Origin: Hymenobacter rigui
GTDB taxonomy: Bacteria > Bacteroidota > Bacteroidia > Cytophagales > Hymenobacteraceae
Assembly: GCF_003944715.1 (NCBI RefSeq)
Contig: NZ_RWIT01000016.1
Coordinates: 1-64,000 of the forward strand
Length of the DNA stretch: 64,000 nt
Reading direction: 5' to 3'
The notes under the pieces were generated by a model. It was not told where the DNA came from, ran no database searches, and was given only the letters and a program-made list of their open reading frames with translations. Shown piece after piece: positions 47,604 to 56,155 of the stretch; position 1 is the first letter of the stretch, and every line of letters begins with the position of its first letter. The position numbers and the translations under genes were made by a program.

Positions 47604-48593
47604 CTATCCGTTCACGCTGCCCATCATTGCCTCAGGGTAGCGCTGGCCGGCGGCGGCGTGCTGCGGCGCAATCTGGTTGATGCGGGCCAAGTCCTCCAGT
47701 GACAGGATGATATCAGCGGCTCCCAGATTTTCCTCCAGATAGGCCACCCGCTTAGTGCCGGGAATCGGTACGATGTCTTCGCCCTGGGCCAGCACCCAGG
47801 CCAGAGCCAGCTGCCCGGCGGTACAGCCCTTCTCCACTGCCATTTCCCGGATGCGCGCCACCAGATCCAGATTCTTCTGAAAATTCTCCCCCTGAAAGCG
47901 GGGCGTGTGCCGCCGGTAATCATCCGCCGCCAGATCCTCGAAGCGCTGAATCTGCCCGGTCAGAAATCCTCTTCCTAAGGGCGAATACGGCACGAAACCA
48001 ATACCCAGCTCCCGGCAGGTGGGCAGAATTTCATCTTCCGGGTCGCGGCTCCACAGCGAGTATTCCGTTTGCAGGGCCGTGATGGGGTGTACCGCGCTGG
48101 CCCGGCGTAGGGTATCAGGGGCCGCTTCCGATAAGCCCAGGTATCGGACTTTCCCTTCCTTCACCAGCTCTGCCATGGCCCCTACCGTTTCCTCAATGGG
48201 CGTACCGGGGTCAACCCGGTGCTGGTAGTACAGGTCGATATAGTCGGTGCCCAGGCGTTTCAGAGAGCCTTCCACGGCCTGCCGCACGTACTCGGGGCGG
48301 CCGTTGATGCCACGCTTGGCGGGGTCGTTCGGGTCGCGCTGAATTCCGAACTTGGTAGCTACCACCACTTGGTCGCGTTTGCCTTTCAGTGCCCGTCCCA
48401 GCAGTTCCTCATTGGTGTACGGGCCGTACATATCGGCGGTATCGAAAAAGGTGACACCCAGATCCAGGGCCCGGTCAATGGTGCGCAGGCTTTCCTGCTC
48501 GTCGCGGCCGCCGTAAAAATCGGACATGCCCATGCAGCCCAGGCCTAGTATCGATACTTGAAGCCCTTGTGAGCCCAGCGTGCGGGTTTTCAT
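47604..48593 (-). CDS. Aldo/keto reductase
   Basis: The 329-residue NADPH-dependent reductase of the YakC/AKR13-like group (TIM barrel). LGLGCMGMSDFYGG is the start typical of this group. The catalytic tetrad is visible as D and Y in FFDTADMYGPYTNEELLG, K in VVVATKFG and H in YYQHRVDP. SPLGRGFLTG and IPIPGTKRVAYLEEN-type segments bind NADPH. Likely a general carbonyl reductase. The ATG at 48593 starts the conserved MKTRTLGSQGL. Confidence 0.93.
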   Translation of the reverse strand: MKTRTLGSQGLQVSILGLGCMGMSDFYGGRDEQESLRTIDRALDLGVTFFDTADMYGPYTNEELLGRALKGKRDQVVVATKFGIQRDPNDPAKRGINGRPEYVRQAVEGSLKRLGTDYIDLYYQHRVDPGTPIEETVGAMAELVKEGKVRYLGLSEAAPDTLRRASAVHPITALQTEYSLWSRDPEDEILPTCRELGIGFVPYSPLGRGFLTGQIQRFEDLAADDYRRHTPRFQGENFQKNLDLVARIREMAVEKGCTAGQLALAWVLAQGEDIVPIPGTKRVAYLEENLGAADIILSLEDLARINQIAPQHAAAGQRYPEAMMGSVNG

Positions 48594-48692
48594 ACGTAGT
48601 GCGTTGAGTGAAATGAAATTGACAGTCATTCCCGACTGCGGAAATACTGTACGCACCGTATACTCGCTCCGTTACTCTTCCTGTTTACGCGC

Positions 48693-49163
48693 ATGCCAGC
48701 TTCTACCTTCGACCAAGACAACCGCCTGCTCTGGGTTGAGCGGATCTCTCACCTGCTCGACAGCCAGTTTCGGGTACCCGGCACTACCTGGTGGTTTGGT
48801 CTCGACCCCATTATGGGCCTGATTCCGGTGGTGGGTGGGCTACCCTCCCTGGCTATTTCCGGCGTCCTGATTCTGACCATGATGCGCCATGGGGCCAGCG
48901 GCAGCCTGGTTGTGCGCATGATTGTGAATGTGGTGCTGGATGCGCTGATTGGCTCTATTCCGGTGGTAGGCAACATCTTCGACTTCGCCTATAAAGCCAA
49001 CGACCGGAACGTGCGCCTGCTGCGCGCCCATTACCAGGAAGGCAAATACCAGGGCAGCGGGCGGGGGCTGATAGTATTGCTTGTGCTGGTATTACTGGCG
49101 CTGGCCGCGGGCGTAGTGTGGGGCAGCTGGGCTTTATGGCACTGGGCCGCGGCCCGCTGGTAG
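48693..49163 (+). CDS. DUF4112 membrane protein
   Basis: A 156-residue member of DUF4112 with the signature pair GLDPIMGLIPVVGGL and DALIGSIPVVGNIFDFAYKANDRN. Hydrophobic segments lie in the first half and at the C-terminus (LIVLLVLVLLALAAGVVWGSWALW). The family is widespread and of unknown function. Single gene, divergent from the aldo/keto reductase. Confidence 0.9.
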   Translation: MPASTFDQDNRLLWVERISHLLDSQFRVPGTTWWFGLDPIMGLIPVVGGLPSLAISGVLILTMMRHGASGSLVVRMIVNVVLDALIGSIPVVGNIFDFAYKANDRNVRLLRAHYQEGKYQGSGRGLIVLLVLVLLALAAGVVWGSWALWHWAAARW

Positions 49164-49226
49164 GTCCGGCACACAGTTGGTTGGCGGATAAACCAGCCAG
49201 TGCCACGGTTTCAGGTGTTCCTGTTG

Positions 49227-49234
49227 TAGCTTTG
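49227..49234 (+). promoter_or_regulatory. Minus-7 box TAGCTTTG of the lipoprotein-SCO1-cytochrome c operon
   Basis: Exact TAnnTTTG, ending six bases before the GTG at 49240 and 12 bases before the ATG at 49246. It allows a leaderless or very short leader. Confidence 0.5.
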
Positions 49235-49239
49235 CAGCC

Positions 49240-49653
49240 GTGAAAATGCTCCACCTTGCCCCCCTGTTGCTGTTGCTGCCCGCCTGCCTTTCGCTGCAGA
49301 GCGAAGAACAAAAAGCGGAAGCCGCCGAGAAAGCCGTACTGGCCCGTCACGATGAGCTGATGGCCCAGATGGACCAGCTCTACACCCTGCGGCAGCAGCT
49401 GCAGCAGACCGCCCACTCCGATACGGTGGCCGCCGGCCGACAGCGCCGGGCGCTGCTGGCCGCAGAAGCGGGCATGATGTTCTGGATGCACCACTACCGC
49501 CGCCCGGCCGATACCCTTACCGCCGACAGCCGCTTAGCCTACTATGGTATGCAGCAGCAGCGCATTGATTCCGTGGGCCGGCTGTTTCGAAGCAGTCAGG
49601 ATTCCGCCAAGGCCCTGTTGAGTACCGTTTCTGCCCCATCTTCTGCCAAATGA
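49240..49653 (+). CDS. Small lipoprotein, first gene of a SCO1/cytochrome c operon
   Basis: The product of 137 residues has a lipoprotein signal (MLHLAPLLLLLPAC with lipobox LPAC) and then a mostly helical, Gln/Glu/Ala-rich chain (EEQKAEAAEKAVLARHDELM, QLYTLRQQLQQTA, a HHYRRP turn, then another helix). The HDELMAQMDQL and MMFWMHHYRRP segments hold His and Met residues that could bind copper (inference). The start is GTG at 49240 or ATG at 49246. Its TGA overlaps the SCO1 ATG (ATGA), so the three genes form an operon and the protein may help assemble the cytochrome oxidase copper site. Confidence 0.72.
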   Translation: MKMLHLAPLLLLLPACLSLQSEEQKAEAAEKAVLARHDELMAQMDQLYTLRQQLQQTAHSDTVAAGRQRRALLAAEAGMMFWMHHYRRPADTLTADSRLAYYGMQQQRIDSVGRLFRSSQDSAKALLSTVSAPSSAK

Positions 49654-50333
49654 AGTCCTCTTCCCTGTTTCTTCGCGCCGCTGGCGCGAGCCTGCTGATT
49701 TTTGGGAGCCTGCTGCCGCTGGCCTGTTCTACTGACGGCTCCGCCTCGAAGCCGGAGCGGCTACCGGTGCTGGGCCTGAAGCACAACGCCCCCACCAGCC
49801 CCGGCGATACGCTGCCCGACCCGGTGCCGGCCTTCCGCCTGACCAACCAGGAAGGCAAGGAGATTACCAACCAGACGTTTGCCGGCAAAGTGTACGTCAC
49901 GGACTTCTTCTTTGCTACCTGCCCCAGCATCTGCCCCAAAATGCAAAGTGAGCTGCTGCGCGTATATAAGCAGTTTGAAGGCAACCCCAACGTATTGTTT
50001 CTGAGCCATACCATTGATCCGGCCCACGATTCTATTCCCGTGTTGCGGGATTACGCCGAACGCCTGGGCATCAAGGACGCTTCGCGCTGGCATTTCGCCA
50101 CGGCTCCCCACGATACCATCTTCAGCCTGGCCCGCGCTTACATGACCGGCGCCCAGGTAGACCGCACGGTGCAGGGCGGTTTCGCTCATAGCGGCACGTT
50201 TGCACTGGTCGATTCCAAACGCCGCATCCGGGGTGTTTACGATGGAATGGAGAAGACGCAGGTGGATCAGCTGATTCATGACCTGCCTATTCTGCTGAAG
50301 GAAGAAGCCGAAACCACTATAGCTGCCAAATGA
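49650..50333 (+). CDS. SCO1/SenC copper chaperone lipoprotein
   Basis: The 227-residue thioredoxin-like protein delivers copper to, or reduces, the CuA site of cytochrome c oxidase. It is anchored by a lipobox cysteine C26 (LLPLACS). The copper ligands are C91 and C95 (FATCPSICPKM) and H180 (QGGFAHSGTF). It overlaps both neighbours by four bases (ATGA), giving tight co-expression with the upstream lipoprotein and the downstream cytochrome c. Confidence 0.93.
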   Translation: MKSSSLFLRAAGASLLIFGSLLPLACSTDGSASKPERLPVLGLKHNAPTSPGDTLPDPVPAFRLTNQEGKEITNQTFAGKVYVTDFFFATCPSICPKMQSELLRVYKQFEGNPNVLFLSHTIDPAHDSIPVLRDYAERLGIKDASRWHFATAPHDTIFSLARAYMTGAQVDRTVQGGFAHSGTFALVDSKRRIRGVYDGMEKTQVDQLIHDLPILLKEEAETTIAAK

Positions 50334-50770
50334 GCTGCCCGGCCAGTTCTATTATAGCACGCGTTGCCTTGCTGGCAGCCGTTTCAGTGACTGGCTTGTT
50401 GAGCCTGGCAGGCTGTTTTACGGAGCGTCAGAACGAGGGAGCCCAACTATATGCCTCCCACTGTGCCAACTGCCACGGCGACCAGGGCCAGGGGCTGCAG
50501 CGCCTGATTCCGCCGGTAGCCGGGGCCGACTTTGTAGCCCAGCGCCGGGCCGATCTGCCCTGCATCATCCGCAAAGGCCTGAAGGGGCCTCTGGTAGTGA
50601 ATGGCGTGAGCTACAACCAGGTGATGCCCGGGCATGAAGACCTCACCGACTCCCAGATTACCAACCTGCTGAACTTTCTGCAGACGCACTGGGGCAACAA
50701 AAATCAGCCCTACACCATCCGCGAAGCTTCCGACCTGCTGGGCCGCTGCAATGGTTCGGACGGGCAATAG
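50330..50770 (+). CDS. Monohaem cytochrome c lipoprotein
   Basis: The 146-residue class I cytochrome c has lipobox cysteine C29 (LSLAGC) and haem site C45-A-N-C48-H49. The likely axial methionine is M99 (SYNQVMPGHEDL). It probably donates electrons to a terminal oxidase or works with SCO1 in its assembly. It overlaps SCO1 (ATGA). A long inverted repeat follows. Confidence 0.92.
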   Translation: MSCPASSIIARVALLAAVSVTGLLSLAGCFTERQNEGAQLYASHCANCHGDQGQGLQRLIPPVAGADFVAQRRADLPCIIRKGLKGPLVVNGVSYNQVMPGHEDLTDSQITNLLNFLQTHWGNKNQPYTIREASDLLGRCNGSDGQ

Positions 50771-50792
50771 ACAGGTAGTCAGATAACAACAT

Positions 50793-50897
50793 CTGTCATC
50801 CTGAGCGCAGCGAAGGACCTTATTACGCGAGAACAAACCATTGCTTCGGTTTCATGTTCTCGTGTGATAAGGTCCTTCGCCACGCTCAGGATGACAG
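50793..50897. repeat. Long inverted repeat, GAGCGGAGCGAAG family, copy 2
   Basis: Arms 50793-50834 and 50856-50897 are 42 bases with few mismatches. The first 29 bases of each arm match the element at 9443-9543 almost exactly. Between the cytochrome c gene and the convergent hydrolase. Confidence 0.88.
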
Positions 50898-50918
50898 GTC
50901 AACTATCTAGCTGCCCAT

Positions 50919-52322
50919 CTACTTCACCTGCTGGTTCAGCCAGTTGCCGATGACCTGGAGGGCACTGGGGGCGAAGGTTTCCTCGATGGTGGCGTACTGG
51001 CTGGTGCCGGCGGAGTCGGTCTGGAAGAGGTGGTTGAGGTTTGGCAGCGTTTGCACGGTGGCGTGGGTATTATGAGCGGCGCGCAGGCCTTGCTCGATGG
51101 CGGGCAGGTTTTGGTCGGCGGCTACCTGCAGGTCGTGGCTGCCGTTGAGGGCCAGCACGGGGCATTTCACCTTGGAAAGATAGGTAGCCGGATCTGTGAG
51201 CAGGAAGCTGCGCATCCAGGGCGAGGTCAGGGGTTTTACTTGTTTCTGGGCTACCTCGGCGCTAATTCCGGGAATTTGCTGCTGTACTACGGAGGCCAGC
51301 TTGCCGGTCAGCGCATCAGCGCTGAGCGTAGCGGGCTGCCGGCGCAGCCCGGCAAACAGGGCCTGGTGCAGCCGCCGATTCTGGCCGATGGCAGCCGAAT
51401 CGGCCCCGGCGGCGCGGGCCAGGTCGGCCTGCTGGCGCAGCAGTACCGCGTCGCCGGACACGCCTGGGCCGGCCAATGACACTACAAAATCGGGGCCGGC
51501 GGGCTGGGCGGCGGCCTGCCAGGCAATCAACCCACCTTCGCTGTGCCCGATCAGGCCCACCTGCTTGTGGCGGATATCGGGGCGGGTGCGCAGGTAGGCC
51601 AGGGCCGCCTGGGCATCGGCGGTAAAGTCGGCGGTCAGTGCCCCGGCAAACGTGCCGCCCGACTGGGCCGTGCCCCGGTCGTCGTAGCGCAACACGGCAA
51701 AGCCCTGGCGGGTTAGGTAGTCGGCCAGCACCAGAAAGGGCTGGTGGCCGAACACGGTTTCGTTGCGGTCCTCAGGGCCCGAGCCGCTCACCAGCACCAC
51801 CGCCGGGAACGGCCCCTTACCAGCGGGCAGCGTGAGCGTACCGGCCAGTTGAATACCGGCTTTGGAGTTGGAGAAGGTCAGATCCTGGCTGCGGTACGGG
51901 AAGGGCGCCACCGGTACCTGGGGCCGGCGGGGCGCGGCACTAGCCTCGGCCGACGCCGAGCTGCGGCGCAGTGTGAGCGGCAGCTGCATACCGCCCTGGT
52001 ACCACATGCCGGCCACCGACTGCCCGTCGGCCGCGAACCGGCCGGCAAACCGGCCCTGAATGTTATCGGCGCGCAGCAACAGGCTGTCGTGGCGGACTAC
52101 GGTGCTGCTTAGGGCCAGGTCCTGCAGGCCTTGCTGGGGCACTGAGAGCAGGCCTTTAAGGGTGTTACCATTGCCGCTCAGCGCTACTACGGTTCGCAGG
52201 TTGGTACCCTGCACACTCAGGCTGCCCTGCCAGAGGCCGGCGAGGTCGGTGGTTTGGGCGTTGGCCGCGGAGGCAATAAACAAGGCGGCGGCAGTGGCGA
52301 GGTGGCGGAACGTGGGGTTCAT
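50919..52322 (-). CDS. Exported alpha/beta hydrolase
   Basis: A 467-residue protein with signal peptide (TFRHLATAAALFIASAANA). An N-terminal beta-rich domain (about 25-120: LAGLWQGSLSVQGTNLRTVV), common before such hydrolases in Bacteroidota, precedes an alpha/beta hydrolase domain. Nucleophile S261 is in GLIGHSEGG, with Asp in LNGSHDLQV and His in NLNHLFQ. LVSGSGPEDRNETVFGH forms the oxyanion region. It is likely an esterase or peptidase of the periplasm or surface; substrate unknown. Single gene. Confidence 0.88.
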   Translation of the reverse strand: MNPTFRHLATAAALFIASAANAQTTDLAGLWQGSLSVQGTNLRTVVALSGNGNTLKGLLSVPQQGLQDLALSSTVVRHDSLLLRADNIQGRFAGRFAADGQSVAGMWYQGGMQLPLTLRRSSASAEASAAPRRPQVPVAPFPYRSQDLTFSNSKAGIQLAGTLTLPAGKGPFPAVVLVSGSGPEDRNETVFGHQPFLVLADYLTRQGFAVLRYDDRGTAQSGGTFAGALTADFTADAQAALAYLRTRPDIRHKQVGLIGHSEGGLIAWQAAAQPAGPDFVVSLAGPGVSGDAVLLRQQADLARAAGADSAAIGQNRRLHQALFAGLRRQPATLSADALTGKLASVVQQQIPGISAEVAQKQVKPLTSPWMRSFLLTDPATYLSKVKCPVLALNGSHDLQVAADQNLPAIEQGLRAAHNTHATVQTLPNLNHLFQTDSAGTSQYATIEETFAPSALQVIGNWLNQQVK

Positions 52323-52565
52323 AGCAAGTAAGATAAAAGGGTTAGGGAGACGAAGGGGGAAATCAGCCCCCGGGGCCTGCTGGCTGGCCGGAGAACTGAT
52401 ACAAAGGTGCCCGCCAGAAGGCCCCGGCCCTAAAGAGAATGATGAACCCCGCCCGGCCGCTGACGACCGAAGCCCCGCGGCTGATGAACGTGGTTTGTCC
52501 CGGGCATTTGGGCGCGGCCCGCCGGCCCGATACCTTCGCAGAGCAGGTTTCAGCTGCGTCTTACT

Positions 52566-53585
52566 ATGAACTCAACATCCCCTTCCTTTCCTCGGGCCCG
52601 GGTCAGCTGGCCCTGGCTGGCACTCCGCGACGCCTTCATCTGGGGGCTGCTGCTGTTCCTGCTGTGGCGCACCCTGCCGTTGGTACCCAATGGCAACCTG
52701 GCCCAGTTGCAGCACGCGGTACTGGTCACGGTGGGGCTCAGTATGGTAGCGGTGTACGGCAACAACCTGGGGCTGATACCCTATTTGTTCGACCGGGGCC
52801 GCTACGGCTGGTACGCGCTGGCGCTGCTGGGCTGGACGCTGCTGCTGCACGTAGCAGGCCGGTGGCTATGGCCGGAGGTGCACGTGGCCCGCCATCAGCC
52901 CGCCGTCAACTGCCTGTTCACGATGCTGATAGCCATGGGGCTGCTGCTCATCTGGCGGTCGGTGGCGCAGCACCGGCAGCGGCTGCAGCGGCAACTGCTG
53001 GAGCGGGAGCAGCAGCTGCGGCTGCTGGAGGCGCAGGTGAATCCGCACTTTCTATTCAACACCCTTAACAGCCTCTACGCCCTCAGCCTCACCCAAAGTC
53101 CCCAAACACCCGATATGCTGCTGGCCCTTTCGGGACTGATGCGCTACCAGCTGGAAAGCACGCGCCGGGCCCAGGTGCCGCTGAGCGAGGAGCTGGACTA
53201 CCTGCGCAGCTACGTGCAGCTGCAGGAGCTGCGCCTGGGTCCGCGGTGCCCGGTGCACCTCACCCTGCCGTCCGAAACCGCAACGGCCGGCTTCACCATT
53301 ACTCCGCTGCTGTTTCTGGCCCTCATCGAAAACGCTTTTACTTACGGTACCCGCCGGGCCAGCGGTAGCTTCGTGGAAATTAGCCTCACGCTGCACCAGC
53401 AGCAGCTGCGGCTAGAGCTGCGCAACGCCCTGCCCCCGCCCACCGACGCGGGCGGCGGGGCCGGCACCGGCCTGAGCAACACCCGCCAGCGGCTGGCCCT
53501 GCTTTACCCCGGCCGTCATCACCTGCACGCCGCCCCCACCCCCGACTATTCCGCCTTCCTCACGCAGCTTACCCTCTCGCTATGA
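52566..53585 (+). CDS. LytS-type sensor histidine kinase
   Basis: The 339-residue kinase has four predicted membrane segments (about 20-130). A coiled coil (HRQRLQRQLLEREQQLRLLEAQ) leads to the HisKA_7/His_kinase box with H161 in VNPHFLFNTLNSLYAL. A short ATPase domain follows with N-box LIENAFTYGTR and G-box AGTGLSNTRQRL. These kinases sense membrane or small-molecule signals. Its TGA overlaps the ATG of the LytTR regulator (ATGA). A TACCTTCG minus-7-like box lies about 30 bases upstream. Confidence 0.92.
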   Translation: MNSTSPSFPRARVSWPWLALRDAFIWGLLLFLLWRTLPLVPNGNLAQLQHAVLVTVGLSMVAVYGNNLGLIPYLFDRGRYGWYALALLGWTLLLHVAGRWLWPEVHVARHQPAVNCLFTMLIAMGLLLIWRSVAQHRQRLQRQLLEREQQLRLLEAQVNPHFLFNTLNSLYALSLTQSPQTPDMLLALSGLMRYQLESTRRAQVPLSEELDYLRSYVQLQELRLGPRCPVHLTLPSETATAGFTITPLLFLALIENAFTYGTRRASGSFVEISLTLHQQQLRLELRNALPPPTDAGGGAGTGLSNTRQRLALLYPGRHHLHAAPTPDYSAFLTQLTLSL

Positions 53586-54307
53586 CCCCGCTTCAGGTTC
53601 TGATTGTCGATGACGAGCCCCTGGCCCACCAGGTACTGCAAACCTACGTGGAGCGGGTGGCCCACCTGCACGTGGCCGGCCACTGCTACACGGCCGTGGA
53701 GGCCCTCACCTTTCTACATAGCCAGCCCGTGGATGTGGTGCTGCTGGACGTGCAGATGCCTGAAATGAGCGGCCTGGAGCTGCTACGCGCCCTGCCCCAC
53801 GCCCCGCACGTAATCCTGACCACCGCCTTCAGTGAGTTTGCTCTCGAAGGCTACGAGTACGGCGTGGTGGATTACCTGCTCAAGCCTATTCCGTTTCCGC
53901 GCTTTTTGAAGGCCATTGCCCGCCTGCCCGCCCCGGCTCCGGCCCTGGCGGCCGCGCCACCATCACCGGCAGTGCCCGCACCCGCCACCCCCGCCGCCCT
54001 GCTCCTGCGCGACGGCCCCACCACCCACCGCATACCTCTGGCCGATATTCTGTACCTGGAGGCCTATGGCAACTACGTGAAAGTACATACCCCTACCGGC
54101 CGGCTGGTAGTACCCGATACGCTGCGCCGCCTGCTCTCGGAACTGCCGTCGGCTCGGTTCATGCGGGTGCACAAGTCGTTTGTGGTACCGCTGGAACGTG
54201 TTGAGCAGCTGCAGGGTAACCAACTCACGGTGGGTGGCGCCCTGGTACCACTCGGGGCCGCCTTCCGCCAGGAGTTTCTGCGGCACTGGCAAGGTCCCGC
54301 AGCCTGA
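53582..54307 (+). CDS. LytTR response regulator
   Basis: The 241-residue regulator has a receiver domain with D10-D11, phospho-acceptor D56 (VLLDVQMPEMSG), the T/S region TTAFSEFALEG and K in LLKPIPF. An Ala/Pro linker (about 115-140) and a LytTR DNA-binding domain (about 145-235: IPLADILYLEAYGNYVKVHT, FMRVHKSFVVPLERV) follow. It binds direct-repeat operators, none of which I could place. It forms a pair with the overlapping kinase gene. Confidence 0.93.
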   Translation: MTPLQVLIVDDEPLAHQVLQTYVERVAHLHVAGHCYTAVEALTFLHSQPVDVVLLDVQMPEMSGLELLRALPHAPHVILTTAFSEFALEGYEYGVVDYLLKPIPFPRFLKAIARLPAPAPALAAAPPSPAVPAPATPAALLLRDGPTTHRIPLADILYLEAYGNYVKVHTPTGRLVVPDTLRRLLSELPSARFMRVHKSFVVPLERVEQLQGNQLTVGGALVPLGAAFRQEFLRHWQGPAA

Positions 54308-54406
54308 TATTGGCTCCGGATTATGCGGTCAGGACGGGTTCTGCACCTGAAATGTGCATCTTCCCCTAAACCTGCTTAGCTTGCATCTTCATCTGTTTGT
54401 TTTGTT

Positions 54407-55387
54407 ATGGGTCTGTTTGACTTCCTGAAAAAGAAAGACGAGGGCACCCCGGCCCCCGCTCCCACCCCCGCTTCCGGTACTCCCGCCGCCGCCGAAGCTG
54501 CTCCTGAGGCTGAAAAGCCATCCGGTCCGCGCTACAAAGGATCCAACTACCAGATGCCAGCGGCCCCGGCTCCGGCACCCGTTCCCACTATTCCGCCAGC
54601 GCCCCCAATTCCGCTGCCGGGCGTAGACGGCGGAGCCCCCCAACTACCCGATTTTCAGCCGCTCAACATCCTGGAGCAGCTGCTGATGCAGGCGGCCGTA
54701 GAGCCGCAGTTCCGTACCCCCTTCTACCAGGCTCTGCTGGGCGAGGAACTGACAGTAGTAATGGCCGCCAAGGAAGGTCAGGAACCCGGCGAGATAACGC
54801 CCACCGAAGGCATGGAGATTCAGCTTCAGGCTTTGCACGATGGTAAAATTGCCGTCTTTACTGCCCCCGAGCGTATTCATGACAATGGTGCGGTACCCGA
54901 AGGCAGCGTAACCTTCCTGCGCCTGCGCGGCCACGATTTCTTCACGATGGTGAAGGGAGCCGACTGCGCGTTGAACCCCTTCTCGGCCGTAGGCAAGCTG
55001 CTGGAAGCCGCCGAAATTGAGGCCCTGCTGGCAGGGCAGCTGTTTGAGGCCATGCCCCAGCAGGACATGCAGGTATCTCTGCACCAGCCGGAGCCCGCTC
55101 CCACCGAGCTGATGGACTCTTTGCGTGAGTACAGCGCCACGCAGCCCGCCATTCGGGCAGTGTACCTCACGGAAATGCGCATGCAGCATAACCCCCAGGA
55201 AAGCCGCCTGCTCGTCGCTTTTGATACGGAAGAGAAGGATCCGGCCTTCCTGCAGGACCTGGGCCCCGTTATTCAAGGCAAAATCGGCGAAACCCAGTTC
55301 GTGGATCTGATGCTGATTGACCCGGCCTCGGAAGAGCCCCTGGTGCAGTACCTGCTTACCACTGAGCCGGTATATCAGCGAGCTTAG
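54407..55387 (+). CDS. SseB-like protein
   Basis: The 326-residue protein begins with MGLFDFLKKK, then about 70 residues of Ala/Pro/Glu linker. A SseB N-terminal-like domain follows (about 85-190: ELTVVMAAKEG, GKIAVFTAPERI, TFLRLRGHDFFTMVKGADCALNPFS). An enhanced-serine-sensitivity C-terminal-like domain follows (about 205-322: AIRAVYLTEMRMQ, ESRLLVAFDTEEKDPAFL, VDLMLID). Known relatives influence serine tolerance or are immunity-like proteins; the role here is unknown. Its TAG stop is written inside the first two GAGCTTA repeat units. Confidence 0.8.
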   Translation: MGLFDFLKKKDEGTPAPAPTPASGTPAAAEAAPEAEKPSGPRYKGSNYQMPAAPAPAPVPTIPPAPPIPLPGVDGGAPQLPDFQPLNILEQLLMQAAVEPQFRTPFYQALLGEELTVVMAAKEGQEPGEITPTEGMEIQLQALHDGKIAVFTAPERIHDNGAVPEGSVTFLRLRGHDFFTMVKGADCALNPFSAVGKLLEAAEIEALLAGQLFEAMPQQDMQVSLHQPEPAPTELMDSLREYSATQPAIRAVYLTEMRMQHNPQESRLLVAFDTEEKDPAFLQDLGPVIQGKIGETQFVDLMLIDPASEEPLVQYLLTTEPVYQRA

Positions 55388-55407
55388 AGCTTAGAGCTTA
55401 GAGCTTA
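55380..55407. repeat. Tandem heptanucleotide array M: GAGCTTA x4
   Basis: Four perfect GAGCTTA units. The SseB-like gene's stop (TAG 55385-55387) is formed across the first and second unit. A terminator follows 11 bases later. Confidence 0.92.
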
Positions 55408-55417
55408 GAGTATATGT

Positions 55418-55455
55418 AAAAGCCCCCGCAATGGTTATTGCGGGGGCTTTTTTTT
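55418..55455. terminator. Terminator of the SseB-like gene
   Basis: A 15-bp perfect stem (55418-55432 with 55437-55451) followed by a T run and then a run of ten G, which is unusual and may be an assembly- or slippage-prone spot. Confidence 0.88.
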
Positions 55456-55512
55456 GGGGGGGGGATAAGTAATCAGGCCTGCCACACAGCTGGTGCGTAG
55501 CGGTTTCGGTCT

Positions 55513-56049
55513 TCAGGCTATTTGTTCTTCCGGAGCGGTGCGCTTGCTCATCACGCGAGTCAATATCGGCCGCAGCACAAAATACAGTACCGGGCCCAGT
55601 ACCAGAAAAGCCCCGGCCCAGAGGGCCAGCGCCCCCACAATGGCATGCCACAGCAGCTTCAGCGCCGCTACCCAGTCGTGCCCGAACAGGTACTGCAGCT
55701 TCTCCAGGGTAAGCGGTGGGCTATGCGCCCCCCAGAGCCGGGCCCCCTGGCTCATGAACGGAATAATCAGGAGCAATTGCACGGGGCTCCACAGATGGGC
55801 AATCAGCAGAGTAGCGGCCACATTCAGGCGCAGCCGAATAGCGGCAGATGTCGCCAGCAGCGTGGTGATACCCAGCATGGGCACCAGTCCGGCCGCTGTA
55901 CCCAGCACTACCGTCAGGGCCAGCTGGTGCGGCGTGAGCCCCTGGCGCAACAGGTTAAGCACCGGCTGCACTATACGACGGCGCCACCAGCTTGGCGGGG
56001 GCTCAGGAGCAGAAACGGCTACGGGTGGCGGAACGGAGGGCGGCAGCAC
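55513..56049 (-). CDS. DUF2062 membrane protein
   Basis: The 178-residue protein has a Pro-rich N-terminus, then a DUF2062 domain: RQGLTPHQLALTVVLGTAAGLVPMLGITTLL, SAAIRLRLNVAATLLIAHLWSPVQLLLIIPF and a final hydrophobic segment before RPILTRVMSKR. DUF2062 is often fused to or near glycosyltransferases and is of unknown function. There is no ATG before the domain; GTG at 56049 is the best start. It is divergent from yihY across 106 bases. Confidence 0.8.
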   Translation of the reverse strand: MLPPSVPPPVAVSAPEPPPSWWRRRIVQPVLNLLRQGLTPHQLALTVVLGTAAGLVPMLGITTLLATSAAIRLRLNVAATLLIAHLWSPVQLLLIIPFMSQGARLWGAHSPPLTLEKLQYLFGHDWVAALKLLWHAIVGALALWAGAFLVLGPVLYFVLRPILTRVMSKRTAPEEQIA

Positions 56050-56155
56050 AGAAAGACCAGGGGCAAAAAATGTGGTGGGCGATGCAAAAACCGGTTGCTA
56101 CCTTCGCAACTCGACTTCTGTTGGGCAGCGCGCCAGCAGGTTGTACGCGCTTCCC

